From Cristatella mucedo (lineage: Eukaryota > Bryozoa > Phylactolaemata > Cristatellidae), in the NCBI GenBank assembly GCA_009760855.2, contig WPIO01000035.1, positions 4,007,501-4,071,500 on the forward strand: DNA of 64,000 nucleotides, given 5' to 3'. This document shows positions 12,400 through 24,130 of the stretch, piece by piece. The position numbers and the translations under genes are program-made. Below the pieces are notes generated by a model. It made no database searches, had not been told where the DNA came from, and saw only the letters and a program-made list of their open reading frames with translations. The first letter of the stretch is position 1. The number at the start of each line of letters is the position of its first letter.

Positions 12400-13990
12400 T
12401 TATGCGAAATGGACTGCTGATGTAAGTGGATAGGAGGGCAAAGCAAGGGAAAGCACCTGAGCCACAATCTTATCATCGTCAGGACCATTAACCCATATCA
12501 TCATGCCCTGAGAGTCAGTAGCTAACAATTGACTTGGCATTTGGCCAGTGGAGCTCAGGCCTGGCTTGCGATTGCCTCTTGCAGAGCCTCTGGGCTCAAA
12601 GGGCTTTGCCATAGACTCCATCACATCCAGGTTGATTCAATCTCATCCGAGATATTACAGATATGCCCTCTTAAATTCCGCGACTTCTGCTCCATATAAT
12701 GTCTTGCAATATGGACAGGTCAAATCGGATGAACGCCTGGTCTTACTAGTACAAATTCGGATTACGGTTGAGCTAAAAACACGAGGTCACTACACTTAGC
12801 TTGCTGCACTTAAAATGCAGCCAACGTTTGTAGATTTACTATCTCGCAATGCAGCCTTGATATTATTTCTGATTGCTACCTTCATCTTACCTTTGGCATG
12901 ATTTAACAACGTCTTTAAACGAGATGCACGCTGAATCAGCAAAAGCAGAAAACTAAGCCTCTTAGTTTTTCTCCGAGATCTGATAATATTGCCATGAGCA
13001 GATTTTTATCTTTCTTGACTTGCCGGATATTCGTCGTATAACTTCAAGCAACTAGCAGTGTGTGATTAGCTGTTCTACCAGGCTGCATAAAGTTGGTGGG
13101 GTTAAATTTTCCACCGAGTAACAGGCTCAGAGTGGGATGCCCTCTCTTTACGAACGAGATCGTAAGTTCCTTTACTGTAGTAGTTGGTTCTTCAAAGGCA
13201 CTGCTAGACCTGCTGATAACCGCCGAAGCTCGTATGCTTCTTTAAAAAATAAATCTGCCAAGTCAACTAACGTTTTGGTCATATAAACAAACTCTTGACA
13301 AAGGGGTCATCTGGCTGGTTTGGCTACCGATCGACATGTCTTATAACTAAACAACCAAGCACATCATTTGAAAAACTCAGCCAAAGTCCGTTAAATTTTT
13401 CGTGAATGGTTGTCAGCTTTAAGTAATGTGGCAGTCATGCCTAGGAACTAGCTATCACGCGATCATCGTACTGCAAGAATGACCCGGGATCAGTACCGAA
13501 ACTACTCAACATCTATGGCATAGTAAAAAGTATCGGCAGAAGACCCATTACTCATAATTGTAGGCAGCCTAGGCCACATTCTCGTACATAGACGAGGCAA
13601 ACGATTTGAATAGGCCTTCGATAAAGGTTTTAGATGTCCAAACTGCTTCCCTATTGCATAGAGTTAGCAAGACACACTTGTTGTACCTCAGTTTGAAGCT
13701 ATCCCACTCTTCAATACAGATTTCGATGGAGAAAAATGGCATTGTAGGACTTCATGCATGGTTACAAATGGCGATTGGACTTAGGGAACACTCCGAAAAT
13801 TAAAGAAAATCTAACCTGGCAATGTTTATACAATATTTCTTAAGCCAATTTAGAGTTCATTCAGATTTCAATTGCATACGTGTTTCCAGCTTCTACCAAA
13901 GCTTGCTCCCATGACACCGATTACCGAGCATTCAGCAGGACATGTTATGCATTATGACCCACCGCCAATGATGCATGCACAGCTGAGTCA
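12400..13990 (+). repeat. REP-A unit, subtype A, copy 1
   Basis: The first member of a tandemly arranged complex repeat. It runs in parallel with 17540-19270 at an offset of about 5.23 kb. Shared landmarks: 'atggactgctgatgtaa', 'gcaagggaaagcacc', 'gcctctgggctcaaagggc', 'gagatattacag', 'cctttggcat(g)attttaaca', 'gatcagtaccgaaactactc', 'tattgcatagag(t/c)tagca' and 'cttctaccaaagcttgctccc'. No transposase or reverse transcriptase of its own is seen, and the ends are not defined. It could be a large non-autonomous element or a satellite-like segmental duplication. The subtype A and B labels are mine. Confidence 0.7.
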
Positions 13991-14074
13991 TTACAATTAA
14001 GAGACCTCTGACTTATCTTGGACAGCAGGAAATTCGATTAAGTCAGTATTCTGTCCATTCAGTTTAAAAAAAAC

Positions 14075-16060
14075 AATCATTATCAAACCGTAGCAGCTAC
14101 ATAGGGGTAGATATGCCTCATTATTTCCCCAAAAAAAGCCAACCTGTTGTCCACTGCAAGAGGCAGTAAGCTCGACGACCCAACCTGCTTCCTCTGGGGC
14201 TATGGCTGGAAAAGGCCAGGCCAGGCAAGGGAAAGCACCCGAGTTGTTCTGCACTGCTTCAGCAACTACAAAAGGCAATGTGAGAAAAAGCACCCGAGTC
14301 ATAACTTATCTAACAACAACTCCTACACACTGCACGGCTTTAGTAACTATCAAACGCAATGCAGGAGAAAGCACGAAGGGCACAAGGTCGGGTCAATTTT
14401 AACTGCTGCTGTATTTGGACAATGCAAAGCAAGTCCCCGAACCAAAAACCATTAATCATGAGATCTGTGGAGTCAGTAGTTAACACTAGATTTGGCATTC
14501 GGCCAGTGGAGCTCAGGCCTAGCTTGCGATTGCCTCTTGTGGAGCCTCTGAGCTCAAAGGGCTTTGCCAAAGAGAGTCCACCACATCCAGGTGTAATCAC
14601 TCTCTTATCAGATATTTCAGATCTACCTTCATGAATTCTCCTTAACCTGGGCTCCACATAAGCTCCTGCTATACTAACAGGTATGATCCGAAAAAAAGCA
14701 TATCGTTACTAGCACAATTAGCATATCGTTACTAGCACAATTTCGGATTACAGTTCTGCTAAAATTACGAGGTAACTATGTTGAGCTTGCTGCAATTAAA
14801 GTTACAGCCATCGTCACCAGGTTAAAAATTTCGCAAGCCGCCTAATGAGCTAATGCCGAGCTCTACATTCGTTTCACCGTGGCAAGATCTAACAATGGCT
14901 ATGAACAACATGCACACTGAATAAGTAGCATTAGAAAAGTTTGCCAGTTAGAAAGTTTCTGAGCTGCGATTGCATTGCCGAGTGCAGACTTTAATATTAT
15001 TGACTTACAAGATTTTAATTTCAGAACCAAATTCTAATAGTAGTATGTGATTAGCTGTCCTACCTAGTTGCATGCATTAGTTATGGTTCGATTTCACACG
15101 GAGAAATAAGCTTAGAGTAAGATGCTCTCTCTTAGCTACCCAGATTGTTAGTTCGTGTGCTGTAGTGGCTGATTCTTCATTTATCACTGCTAAAGGTGCT
15201 GATAGCCGTTAAAGGTCTTCTGGCACAGTAGAGAATGAAGTTGCTATATCAGCTAATGGTTTTGCAGGACTGTGACAACTTGTAGACAAATGGATAGTCA
15301 CCCTTGGTTTAGCGACCGAACACAGTGTCTCCGGACTAAAACACCAAGTACTTCATGAAGTTAACGAAGGCCGTGACAGTTCTACTCTTTTATGGTGACT
15401 ATCGGTGATGTGACCATCATTTCCATGTGCTAGGTGAACAGCACTTATATTCCACGTTAACATATGGTGCACTACCACACAGGATCAGTACCGAAACCAC
15501 TCGACAGCTACGGCATAGTAAAAAGTAGCAATGGAGAGCTGTTGTTCAAACTGATAGGCAGTCTGAGCCTGCATTTTCGTAGAGACCGACGAAGCCAACA
15601 TTTTGACAAGGCCTTAGATGATATTTGTGGTGCTCTAACTGCTGACTTGTTGCATAGAGCTAGCAAGATACACTTGCTGTACCTCCGTTTGCAAGCTATC
15701 CCATTCTTCAATAAAGGATTCGAGGGAGAAAAATTGCATTGCATGTTTAAATTAACGGTGAAATATGGCGATTGGGAATTCTGAACCCTCCGAATTCTAA
15801 AGAAAACCTAACCTCGCACTACATGTTCAGTGCTTCTTGTCCAATTATAGAGGATATTCATTATTTAGAACACAGATATATCTAGCTTCTAATGAAGCTG
15901 GCTCCAATAAAAGTGATACCAAGTACCGGATAGAAATTGGTATGCATCACCACTCACAGATTATGATTCATGCATAGCTGAGTCACTATAATTTTATAAC
16001 TCCTACTCATCTTAAGCATAGGCTCTTGCTGTAGAATCACTATATCGTCACTTCAGTTTA
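14075..16060 (+). repeat. REP-A unit, subtype B, copy 1 (core and middle part)
   Basis: Starts with the core 'ttatcaaaccgtagcagctacat' and 'ggtagatatgcct', then the 'ggccaggccaggcaaggg' block, degenerate internal sub-repeats around 'gaaagcacc(c/g)gag', the 'gcctctgagctcaaagggc' block, 'ttacgaggtaactatg' and the 'gatcagtaccgaaaccactcgac' section. It is nearly colinear with 27410-29320. Open frames on both strands in the core (for example 14340-14657 minus) are broken by indels in sister copies, so I do not annotate them as genes. Confidence 0.75.
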
Positions 16061-16149
16061 GCCTTCATTAGAATTCCTGCTCATGTGAGCAAGCATACAA
16101 ATGGTCATAAGTAAACATACAAATGTATGCTTAAGGGGGTCACCAGGGC

Positions 16150-16235
16150 ACGTGCACACACACTCACACTCGTGCACGCACACACTCACATACACACACA
16201 CACAAGCGCTCACACATTCACGTGTGCACAAACAC
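16150..16235. repeat. CA-rich interrupted microsatellite of a REP-A unit
   Basis: Interrupted (CA)n with 'cact' and 'gtgcac' variants. It sits at the same relative place as the CA tracts at 19422-19513 and 29456-29525, so a CA tract is an inherited part of the REP-A unit. Confidence 0.9.
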
Positions 16236-16521
16236 ACACAAAACCTATAGGCCAGGCACTGAGCAGCTACTCCTCCGTCAAATATAAGTAAGACCATGCC
16301 ACAATTTGAGACTCTCTCATATGCAACTGGTGAGCATATACAACAAAACCACTTTCTTTCCGAATTGCAATTGATTGTATCAAGCAATATGCTGTCACTT
16401 GGAATTTGCTGTTGCTAGTGCTCAATCAGCACGTGAGCAGATAGCAAGACCTTTCTCATTGCCTTCACAGTATGAGGTGCTAGGCCACAGTCTGTATTGC
16501 CTCCACATGCAAAAAATCTTT

Positions 16522-16689
16522 TTACAGCTCTGACGAGCAATTGTTCTTAGTTTTTAGTGTACCCTCAGGTGCTAGCTCTTTATAATCGCTGTCGTAGATT
16601 CGAACTTTGCAGTAGGCAACTCTGTAATTCTGATTGCAAGCATCAATGATAGCCTTCGGGGCTCTTCTGCACCTGTGTGCATTAGATTG
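16522..16689 (-). CDS. exon-like cysteine-containing frame in REP-A (copy near 16.6 kb)
   Basis: A 56-codon open stretch on the minus strand, unknown to me. It contains 'AHRCRRAPKAIIDACNQNY' followed by 'RVAYCKVRIYDSDYKELAP'. The frame at 29742-29966 (minus) has 'AHRCRKAIDAISDACNWNY' and 'RVSYCKARIYDRDYEDLAP' at the same place of the repeat, and the inverted arm at 27047-27154 (plus) has 'CRSFIIAACNRQY' and 'RLTYCKTRIYDRDYE'. Over the 12 codons from 'YC' onward, most differences between copies are synonymous, which is what selection on a protein leaves. There is no convincing start codon. A possible splice acceptor lies upstream ('ttaacag' in some copies), so it would be an internal exon. It could also be a decayed domain copy or chance. 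No function is proposed. Confidence 0.3.
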   Translation of the reverse strand, partial: QSNAHRCRRAPKAIIDACNQNYRVAYCKVRIYDSDYKELAPEGTLKTKNNCSSEL

Positions 16690-16799
16690 TTTAAATCATC
16701 TATTTGTGTAATAAGAAACCAAGCATCACCAAACTCGAAACACCTCCCTCTTTCTGGATAAGAATCCGACGTGTATTCCACTCAGTGGTGCAGTGAGCC

Positions 16800-17240
16800 A
16801 GTATGTGTACCCTAATATTGTACCTATACCTTGTTTGAACTTCAAATACTTTGAAGACCATGACTGTAGTTCATATGCTCGCGATGCCTGGAACTGACTT
16901 CCCACTTGAGTCATGATATCCTCTGATGTAACCACGTAAAAAAAAGTAACTAAATCGCTTCTATCTATCACCGCATTTAGCAGGTCCGTGCCCTTCTTTC
17001 TTTGTGTGCTTATTCTTGCAGACATTGTGCATGCTGCCACTAACTATGTTTGCATGATGACCATGTGAATTTTACCTTTAACCACCATGGGCTCGTTGTT
17101 CATTAAGCATACTACAACTAATCAGTTGACTATGCTTCCTTTACAGCAGATTGGAAGTGCCCTGAAGAAGGTTATGTTCTCGGAGGGCTCGATGCGAAAG
17201 TTATCAATATCATGTATTGCTGTTCGTAGCATGCAGTACG
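16800..17240 (+). mobile_element. old LINE type 1 3' end carried inside a REP-A unit
   Basis: Strongly decayed but colinear with the type 1 LINE end at 36190-36620: 'ttcaaatactttgaagac', 'gcctggaactgac', 'gtgcatgctgccactaac', 'tttgcatgatgacc', 'cctttaaccacc' and 'gttctcggagggc'. The same fossil lies at 30090-30500 in the sister unit, so it was inserted before the units were duplicated. Confidence 0.7.
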
Positions 17241-17539
17241 GCTGTTATTGGATAATGCAAGGCAGGGGAAAGCAACAGAGTCACAAATCATTAGGTACCA
17301 AGTCCTGATTACAGCACTGCTTCTGTAACTGTAACAACTGTAACAACAGTAACAGCACTGTAACTGCAAAAGTAGCTGCTAGGGAATGCATCTGAGGGAT
17401 AGAGGTTTTCGTTTAAGTATAGCGAAAAGAACACCTGGTAGTAGTATTGAGCATGCTTCAATTAAAGTTACAGCCAAGCTTTAGAGGTTTGTAATTTTGA
17501 ATTTCGCATTCGGCTAGAATTCGCAATGGACTGCAAAAC

Positions 17540-19350
17540 TCGCAATGGACTGCTGATGTAACTAGATCGGAGGGCATGGCAAGGGAAAGCACCGGAGCCA
17601 CAAACCGTTCACAGTCAGGACGTCAGAGACATTAGTTGCTGGGGAAAGCACCCGGGACACGAGGTCGGAATCAATTAACAGCTGCTTTATTTGGATGAGA
17701 CAAGGCAAGGGAAAGCACCTGAACCACTAACCCTTATCATCATGGCCTGAGAGTCAGCTGTTGACTTGGCATTCGGCCAGAGCAGCTCTGGCCTGGCTTG
17801 TGATTGCCTCTTGCAGAGCCTCTGGGCTCAAAGGGCTTTGCCAGAGAATCCATCACATCCAGGTCAATTCCATCTCAACCGAGATACTACAAAAATGGCT
17901 TCATAAATTCCACGACTTATGCTCCATATAAAGTTTTACAGTATGTGCAGGTCAAATTTGATGAAGGCCTAGTCTTTCTAGTACGAATTCGGATAACAAT
18001 TGGGCTAAAACACGAGATTACTATCTCTAACTTGCTGCAATTAAAATACATCCAACGTTTATAGACTTACTATCTCGCAATGCACCCTTGAGATTATATC
18101 GCAGTGCTACCTTCGTCTTACCTTTGGCATATTTTAACAATGGTTATAAACTAGATGCACACAGAATAAGCAGCACCAGAAGAAAACCAGACCTCTTAGA
18201 TTTTCTCCGAGATATGATAATATTGCCATGAGCAGACGCTTATCTTATTTGACTAACCGGATTTTCATTGTGTAACTAAAAACTAATAGCAGTGTGTGAT
18301 TAGCTATTCTACCAGGCTGCATAAAGTTGGTGCTGTTAAATTTCCCATAGAGTTCAGAGTGGGATGCTCTCTTTTTAAGACCAAGATCATTAGTTCGTGT
18401 GCTGTAGTAGTTGGTTGTTCAATGCCACTGCTTGACCTGCTGATAACCGTCGAAGCTCTTCTGTGGCGTTATGAAATGAATCTGAGAAATCTGCTAACTT
18501 TCCCTTGACTTTGACTACTTCTGGACAAAGCATTCATCTGGCTGGGATTAGCGACCGATCGACATGTCTCCAAACCATGCAACCAAGCACTTCATTCCCA
18601 AAGCTCGGAAAAAGACCGTTAAATTCGATCAGACTGACTGTCAACGCCCAGGGATGTGGCCTTCATACCTAGGTGCTAGCTATCACGTGATCTTTGTATT
18701 GCATAATTGACCAGGATCAGTACCGAAACTACTCAACAGCTATGGCATAGTACAAAATATCGCCAGAAGACCCATTTCTCATAGTTGTATGCACTCTAGG
18801 CCGCATTCTCATACATAGAGCGACGAGGCAAACGATTTGACTGGGCCAGCGATAAAGGTTTTAGACGTCCAACTGCTTTACTATTGCATAGAGCTAGCAC
18901 GACACACTTATTGTACCTCAGTTTGAAGCTATCCCACTCTTCAATACAGATTTCGATAGAGAAAAATGACATTGTAGGACTTCATGCATGGTGACAAATG
19001 GCGATTGAAATTAGGGAACACTGCGAAAATTAAAGAAAATAAAATCTGGCAATGTCTATACAATATGTCTTTTGCCAATTTAGAGTTCATTCAAAATTCA
19101 ATTCCATGCGTGTTTCCAGCTTCTACCAAAGCTTGCTCCCATAACACCGATTACCAAGCATTCAGCAAGGACGTTTTATGCATTATGACCCACAGATATG
19201 ACCCACAGATATGACCCACAGATACCCAATGATACATGCATAGCTGAGTCATTATAATTAAGAGATCTCCGACTCATCTAAGGCAAAGGGTTATTTGATT
19301 TATTCACTATGCTGTCACTTCAGTTTAACCCTAATTCGAATTGCTGCTCA
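17540..19350 (+). repeat. REP-A unit, subtype A, copy 2
   Basis: Near-parallel copy of 12400-13990. Near its start are three spaced versions of the sub-repeat 'ggcaagggaaagcacc(g/t)gagccac' (about 17575-17730). A short 'acagatatgacccac' triplication occurs near 19190-19225. It runs on into the CA tract at 19422. Confidence 0.75.
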
Positions 19351-19421
19351 TGTAGACACGCAGGAGCAAACACAGACATGCCTATAAATACAAATACAGA
19401 AGCATGGGTGCTAACAGAGTC

Positions 19422-19422
19422 A

Positions 19423-19511
<89 letters not shown>

Positions 19512-19513
19512 TT
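19422..19513. repeat. (CA)n microsatellite
   Basis: Almost pure CA repeat with single-base interruptions ('cacgcac', 'caaacac'). It gives long His/Thr or Cys/Val frames that are artefacts. Confidence 0.98.
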
Positions 19514-19519
19514 ATGTAA

Positions 19520-20720
19520 CACACCAAATAATGGACATAAAGTGCAATGCTCCAGCAAAAAAGAGACCACGCCAGTATGTTAGATGCTCACATATGCAAG
19601 TAGAGAGCTTGTGCACCTATAAAACTTTCTCTCCGAGTAGCAATTGAATGTAGAAAGCATTCTGCTCAAACTGGGTACTTGATTTAGCTCGAGCTCAATC
19701 AGCACCTGAGCAGATAGGAAGAAGTTTATATTTCCCTTTACATTAAGAAGAGTTAAGCCCCAGACTGTATAGCCTTCACATGCTATAAAGTCTTTTACAG
19801 TTCGACGATATATTCCACCTGGTTCTGAGCCTAGGGCACAAGTGCTAGCTCATAATAACTATCGTATATTCAAGTTTTACAGTAAACAAGTCTGTACTGA
19901 CGATTGCAAGCAGCAATGATATAGCTGCGACAATACTTCAGCCTGAAAATACGTTAGTCTGTTAAATAAGCAAATCGATTAATAGGAAACCAATCATTTT
20001 CAAACCATTGCAGCTACATGGGGGTAGATATGCCTTATTGTTTCCCTACACAATGCCAACGTTTTGTCCACTGCAAGAGGCAGTAAGCCCGACGACCCAA
20101 CCTGCATGCACTGTGGCTATAACTGGAAAAGGCCAGGCCTGGCCAGGCAAGGGAAAGCACCTGAGTTGTACTGCACTGATTCAGCATCTACAAAAGGCAA
20201 TGTGAGAAAAAGCACCCGAGTCATAGCTTATCTAACAACAACTCCTGCACACTGCACGGCTTTAGTAACTATCAAACGCAATGCAGGAGAAAGCACGAAG
20301 GACACAAGGTCGGGATCAATTTTAACTGCTGCTGTATTTGGACAATGCAAAGCAAAGTCCCCCGAACCAAAAACCATTAATCATGAGATCCGTGGAGTCA
20401 GTAGTTAACACTAGATTTGACATTCGGCCAGTGGAGCTCAGGCCTAGCTTGCGATTGCTTCTTCGGAGCCTCTGAGCTCAAAGGGCTTTGCCAAAGAGAG
20501 TCTACCACATCCCGGTGTAATCACTCTGTTATAAGATATTACAGAGCTACCTTCATAAATTCTCCTTAACCTGGGCTCCACATAAGCTCCTGCAAAACTG
20601 ACTGGTGTGATCTGAAAAAAAAGCATATCCTTACTAGCACAAGTTTGGATTACAGTTCTGCTGAAATTACGAGGTAACTATGTGGAGCTTGCTACAATGA
20701 AAGTTACAGTGGCAGCCATC
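19520..20720 (+). repeat. REP-A unit, segment before the core, core and post-core
   Basis: Contains the pre-core section ('acatatgcaagtagag', 'gctcaatcagcacctgagcag'), a degenerate copy of the exon-like frame on the minus strand near 19850-19945, and the core from about 19985 with the perfect 14-base palindrome 'ggccaggcctggcc', ending with 'ttacgaggtaactatgtgg' near 20680. Beyond this the usual continuation is replaced by unrelated sequence. Confidence 0.7.
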
Positions 20721-21169
20721 AAAAGTGCTAAGACTGGGCGTGGCCGAAGAGGTTTCTGATCATGCTTTCTGTTGTAGCCTGCAGACTTGTTGCTTGGTCA
20801 CACTACCCAGCCCAAAGGCAAGTCGTGTGAAGGGCTTGTCACATACACGCAAGCACTCACGTGAACGAACTCACACACACACATGCACCAACTGTCCAGC
20901 TCCAAGAACCACAAAACTAGCCATGCGATAGGTGCACAAACATGCTATGCGACTGCATTAATGTCGGTAAAGTCTTATTTCTTCTTACTCAGGGTTAAAA
21001 TTGTAGGAAAAAGAAGCAACGTGTTTATTAGTAAGATTCCACTCTTAGTGGGCCTCAATAAGACCTTTGCTATCACAATCTGATGAGTTAAGCCCATAAC
21101 TGCTTCACCATCACATGTTGCGAAGACTCCAAACAGTGCTCAAGGTGAAGTACATGCGGTTCGAACCCA

Positions 21170-21295
21170 AAATAGCAGAGTGCTAGCTCTTCATAATCCC
21201 TATCATGAGTCGTGTTCTTCGGTAGGGGATTTTATGCTTCCAATTGCAAAAAAACGGTGATAGATGTGAAGGCTCTTCTGCCACTAGATATATAA
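21170..21295 (-). pseudogene. degenerate copy of the REP-A exon-like frame
   Basis: On the minus strand the landmarks 'ggcagaagagcc', 'tgcaattggaa' and 'gggattatgaagagctagca' line up with 29742-29966, but the frame is broken and the cysteine codons are partly lost. It shows a REP-A fragment between the core at 20 kb and the palindromic array. Confidence 0.4.
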
Positions 21296-21344
21296 GGCTG
21301 CCAAATCAACTTAACATTTAATAAGATTCCGATCCTAACCAATC

Positions 21345-21535
21345 ACTGGCTGCTATATCTGGTAAATAGGCTTCCCTATTTGCATGGGCGAAACACACAT
21401 ATTGCAGTCCAATATGCAGGTCTGACGGAGGTCGTGGGCTAGAGCTTCCTGTCTTACATAAAAAGCCTAAACCGAGATTAGGTTCTCTTAGGGAGCTATA
21501 CAAATGAATTCATTTATTTTTAAAAGTATATCAAC
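21345..21535 (+). mobile_element. SINE-like repeat, copy 1
   Basis: Shares with 42225-42360 the tRNA-like 'gaggtcgtgggctagag' (in the position of a pol III B box with its flank) and a common body ending 'aggttctct(t/c)a...gctata(c)caaatgaatt'. A clear A box is not visible in this copy. Two copies at unrelated places with one 3' end suggest a SINE family. Confidence 0.45.
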
Positions 21536-21639
21536 CTAATGCATTGTCACAATAACTCGAGAGGGCAAAAGTATTAAATGCACCTGATCCACGAACCTAT
21601 CCTCATCAGGTCCTAAGCACTAATCGCTTGAAGTAAACT

Positions 21640-21870
21640 TGGTATTTGGCAAGTAAAGATTCAGGTCCAGCTTGCCACTGGTTTTTGCAGAGCAACTCAG
21701 GCTCAAAAGACTTCTCTGGAGAAATATATTCTAGGTATCAAGACTGTGAGAATGAATACAACATATATGGCCCGCGTTGCAAAAACATACATGTGCACTT
21801 GAAAACATGCATCTATGCGGAGAAGTCTGCAAATACTGCTCAATCAGCACCTGAGCTGACAGCAATCCGT
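21640..21870 (+). repeat. diverged REP-A fragments
   Basis: 'caggtccagcttgcc...ttgcagagcaactcaggctcaaaagac' corresponds to the post-core 'caggcctagcttgcg...ttgcagagcctctgagctcaaaggg' block. From about 21770 it is followed by pre-core landmarks ('caatcagcacctgagc'). This abnormal order shows deletion of the middle of a unit. Confidence 0.5.
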
Positions 21871-22690
21871 TTATATTTCCCTTTACAGCAAGAAGAGTTA
21901 AGCCCCAGACTGTTTTGCCTTCACATGCTAAAAGCCTTTTACAGTTCGGACTATATATTCCACCTAGCTCTGAGCCTAGGTCACAAGTGCTAGCTCATAG
22001 TTGCTCATAATCCCTATCCTATATTAGAGTTTTGCAGTAGGTAAGTCTGTACTGACGATTGCAAGCAGCAATGATAAAGCTGCGACAGTAGTTCAGCTAC
22101 AAGATATGTTGGCTGTTAAATCAACTATTCGATTGATGAGAAACCAATCATTATCAAACCATTGCAGCTACTTGGGGGTTGATATGCCTTATTGTTTCCC
22201 TACACAATGCCAACGTGTTGTCCACTGCAAGAGGCAGTAAGCCCGACGACCCAACCTGCATGCACTGTGGCTATAACTGGAAAAGGCCAGGCCTGGCCAG
22301 GCAAGGGAAAGCACCCGAGTTGTACTGCACTGATTCAGCAACTACAAAAGGCAATGTGAGAAAAAGCACCCGAGTGATAGCTTATCTGACAACAACTCCT
22401 GCACACTGCACGGCTTTAGTAACTATCAAACGCAATGCAGGAGAAAGCACGAAGGACACAAGGTCGGGATCAATTTTAACTGCTGCTGTATTAGGACAAT
22501 GCAAAGCAAAGTCCCTCAACCGAAAACCATTAATCATGAGATCCATGTAGTCAGTAGTTAACACTAGATTTGACATTCTGCCACTGGAGCTCTGGCCTAA
22601 CTTGCGATTGCGTCTTGCTGAGACTCTGAGCTTAAAGGGCTTTGCCAAAGAGAGTCCACCACATCCAGGTGTAATCACTTTCTTATCAGA
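21870..22690 (+). repeat. array arm 1 (forward)
   Basis: Pre-core, core and truncated post-core of REP-A, ending abruptly after 'cttatcaga' at the first centre. Its left side keeps the ordinary pre-core flank, unlike arm 3, so it is the original edge of the array. Confidence 0.8.
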
Positions 22691-24130
22691 TTCGTGCTTT
22701 CTCCTGCATTGTGTTTGATAGTTACTAATGCCGTGCAGTGTGCAGGAGTTGTTGTTAGATAAGCTATGACTCGGGTGCTTTTTCTCACATTGCCTTTTGT
22801 AGTTGCTGAATCAGTGCAGTACAACTCGGTTGCTTTCCCTTGCCTGGCCAGGCCTGGCCTTTTCCCGTTATAGCCACAGTGCATGCAGGTTGGGTCATCG
22901 GGCTTACTGCCTCTTGCAGTGGACAACACGTTGGCATTGTGTAGGGAAACAATAACACATATCTACCCCCATGGAGCTGCAATGGTTTGATAATGATTGG
23001 TTTCTTAATAATCGATTAGTTGATTTAACAGCCAACATATCTTGTGGCTGAACTACTGTCGCAGCTTTATCATTGCTGCTTGCAATCGTCAGTACAGACT
23101 TACCTACTGTAAAACTCGAATATGCGATAGGGATTATGAGCAAGCGACTATGAGCTAGCACTTGTGACCTAGACTCAGAGCTAGGTGGAATATATAGTCC
23201 GAACTGTAAAAGGCCTTGTGCGAGCTCCCCATAGTTACCTCGTAATTTCAGCAGAACTGTAATCCAAACTTGTGCTAGTAAGGATATGCTTTTTTACAGA
23301 TCACACCAGTCAGTATTGCAGGAGCTTATGTGGAGCCCAGGTTAAGGAGAATTTATGAAGGTAGATCTGTAATATCTTAAAACAGAGTGATTACACCTGG
23401 ATGTGATGGACTATCTGGCAAAGACCTCTGAGCCCAGAGGCTCTAAAAGAGGTAATCTGAAGTTAGGCCAGAGCTCCAGTGGCAGAATGTCAAATCTAGT
23501 GTTTACTACTGACTACATGGATCTCATGATTAATGGTTTTTGGTTCAGGGACTTTGGTTTGCATTGTCGAAATACAGCAGCAGTTAAAATTGATCCAGAC
23601 CTTGTGTCCTTCGTGCTTTCTCCTGCATTCAGTTGATAGTTACTAAAGCCGTGCAGTGTGTAGGAGTTGTCGTTAGATAAGCTATGACTCGGGTGCTTTT
23701 TCTCACATTGCCTTTTGTAGTAGCTGAATCAATGTAGTGAAACTCGGGTACTTTCCCTTGCCTGGCCAGGCCTGGCCTTTTCCAGTTATAGCCACAGTGC
23801 ATGCAGGTTGGGTCGTCGGGCTTACTGCCTCTTACAGTGGACAACACATTGGCATTGTGTAGGGAAACAATAAGGCATATCTACCCCCATGTAGCTGCAA
23901 TGGTTTAATAATGATTGGTTTCTTATTAATCGATTAGTTGATTTAACAGCCAACATATCTTGTAGCTGAACTACTGTCGCAGCTTTATCATTGCTGCTTG
24001 CAATCGTCAGTACAGACTTACCTACTGTAAGACTCGAATATGCCATAGGGATTATGAGCAAGCAACTATGAGCTAGCACTTGTGACCTAGGATCAGATCT
24101 AGGTGGAATATATCGTCTTAACTGTAAAAG
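22691..24130 (-). repeat. array arm 2 (inverted, one partial plus one full segment)
   Basis: Reads as REP-A on the minus strand. The partial piece 22691-23220 covers the core to pre-core. At about 23220, 'ccttgtgcgagctcc' joins it to a full segment that starts with post-core 'catagttacctcgtaa'. The same join recurs at about 26290 and, in opposite orientation, at about 25005. Confidence 0.8.

Noticed and set aside
19309-19647. 112-codon frame with poly His-Thr
   Set aside because: It crosses a CA microsatellite and has no protein-like flanks.
20064-20408. 114-codon plus-strand frame in REP-A cores, recurring in many arms, with a C-x2-C pair ('PTCMHCGYNWKRPG')
   Set aside because: In the 14.1-kb copy the frame is shifted by an indel in the 'ggccagg' block, and the copies do not show a synonymous bias. 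It is shared because the copies are recent, not because it is clearly coding.
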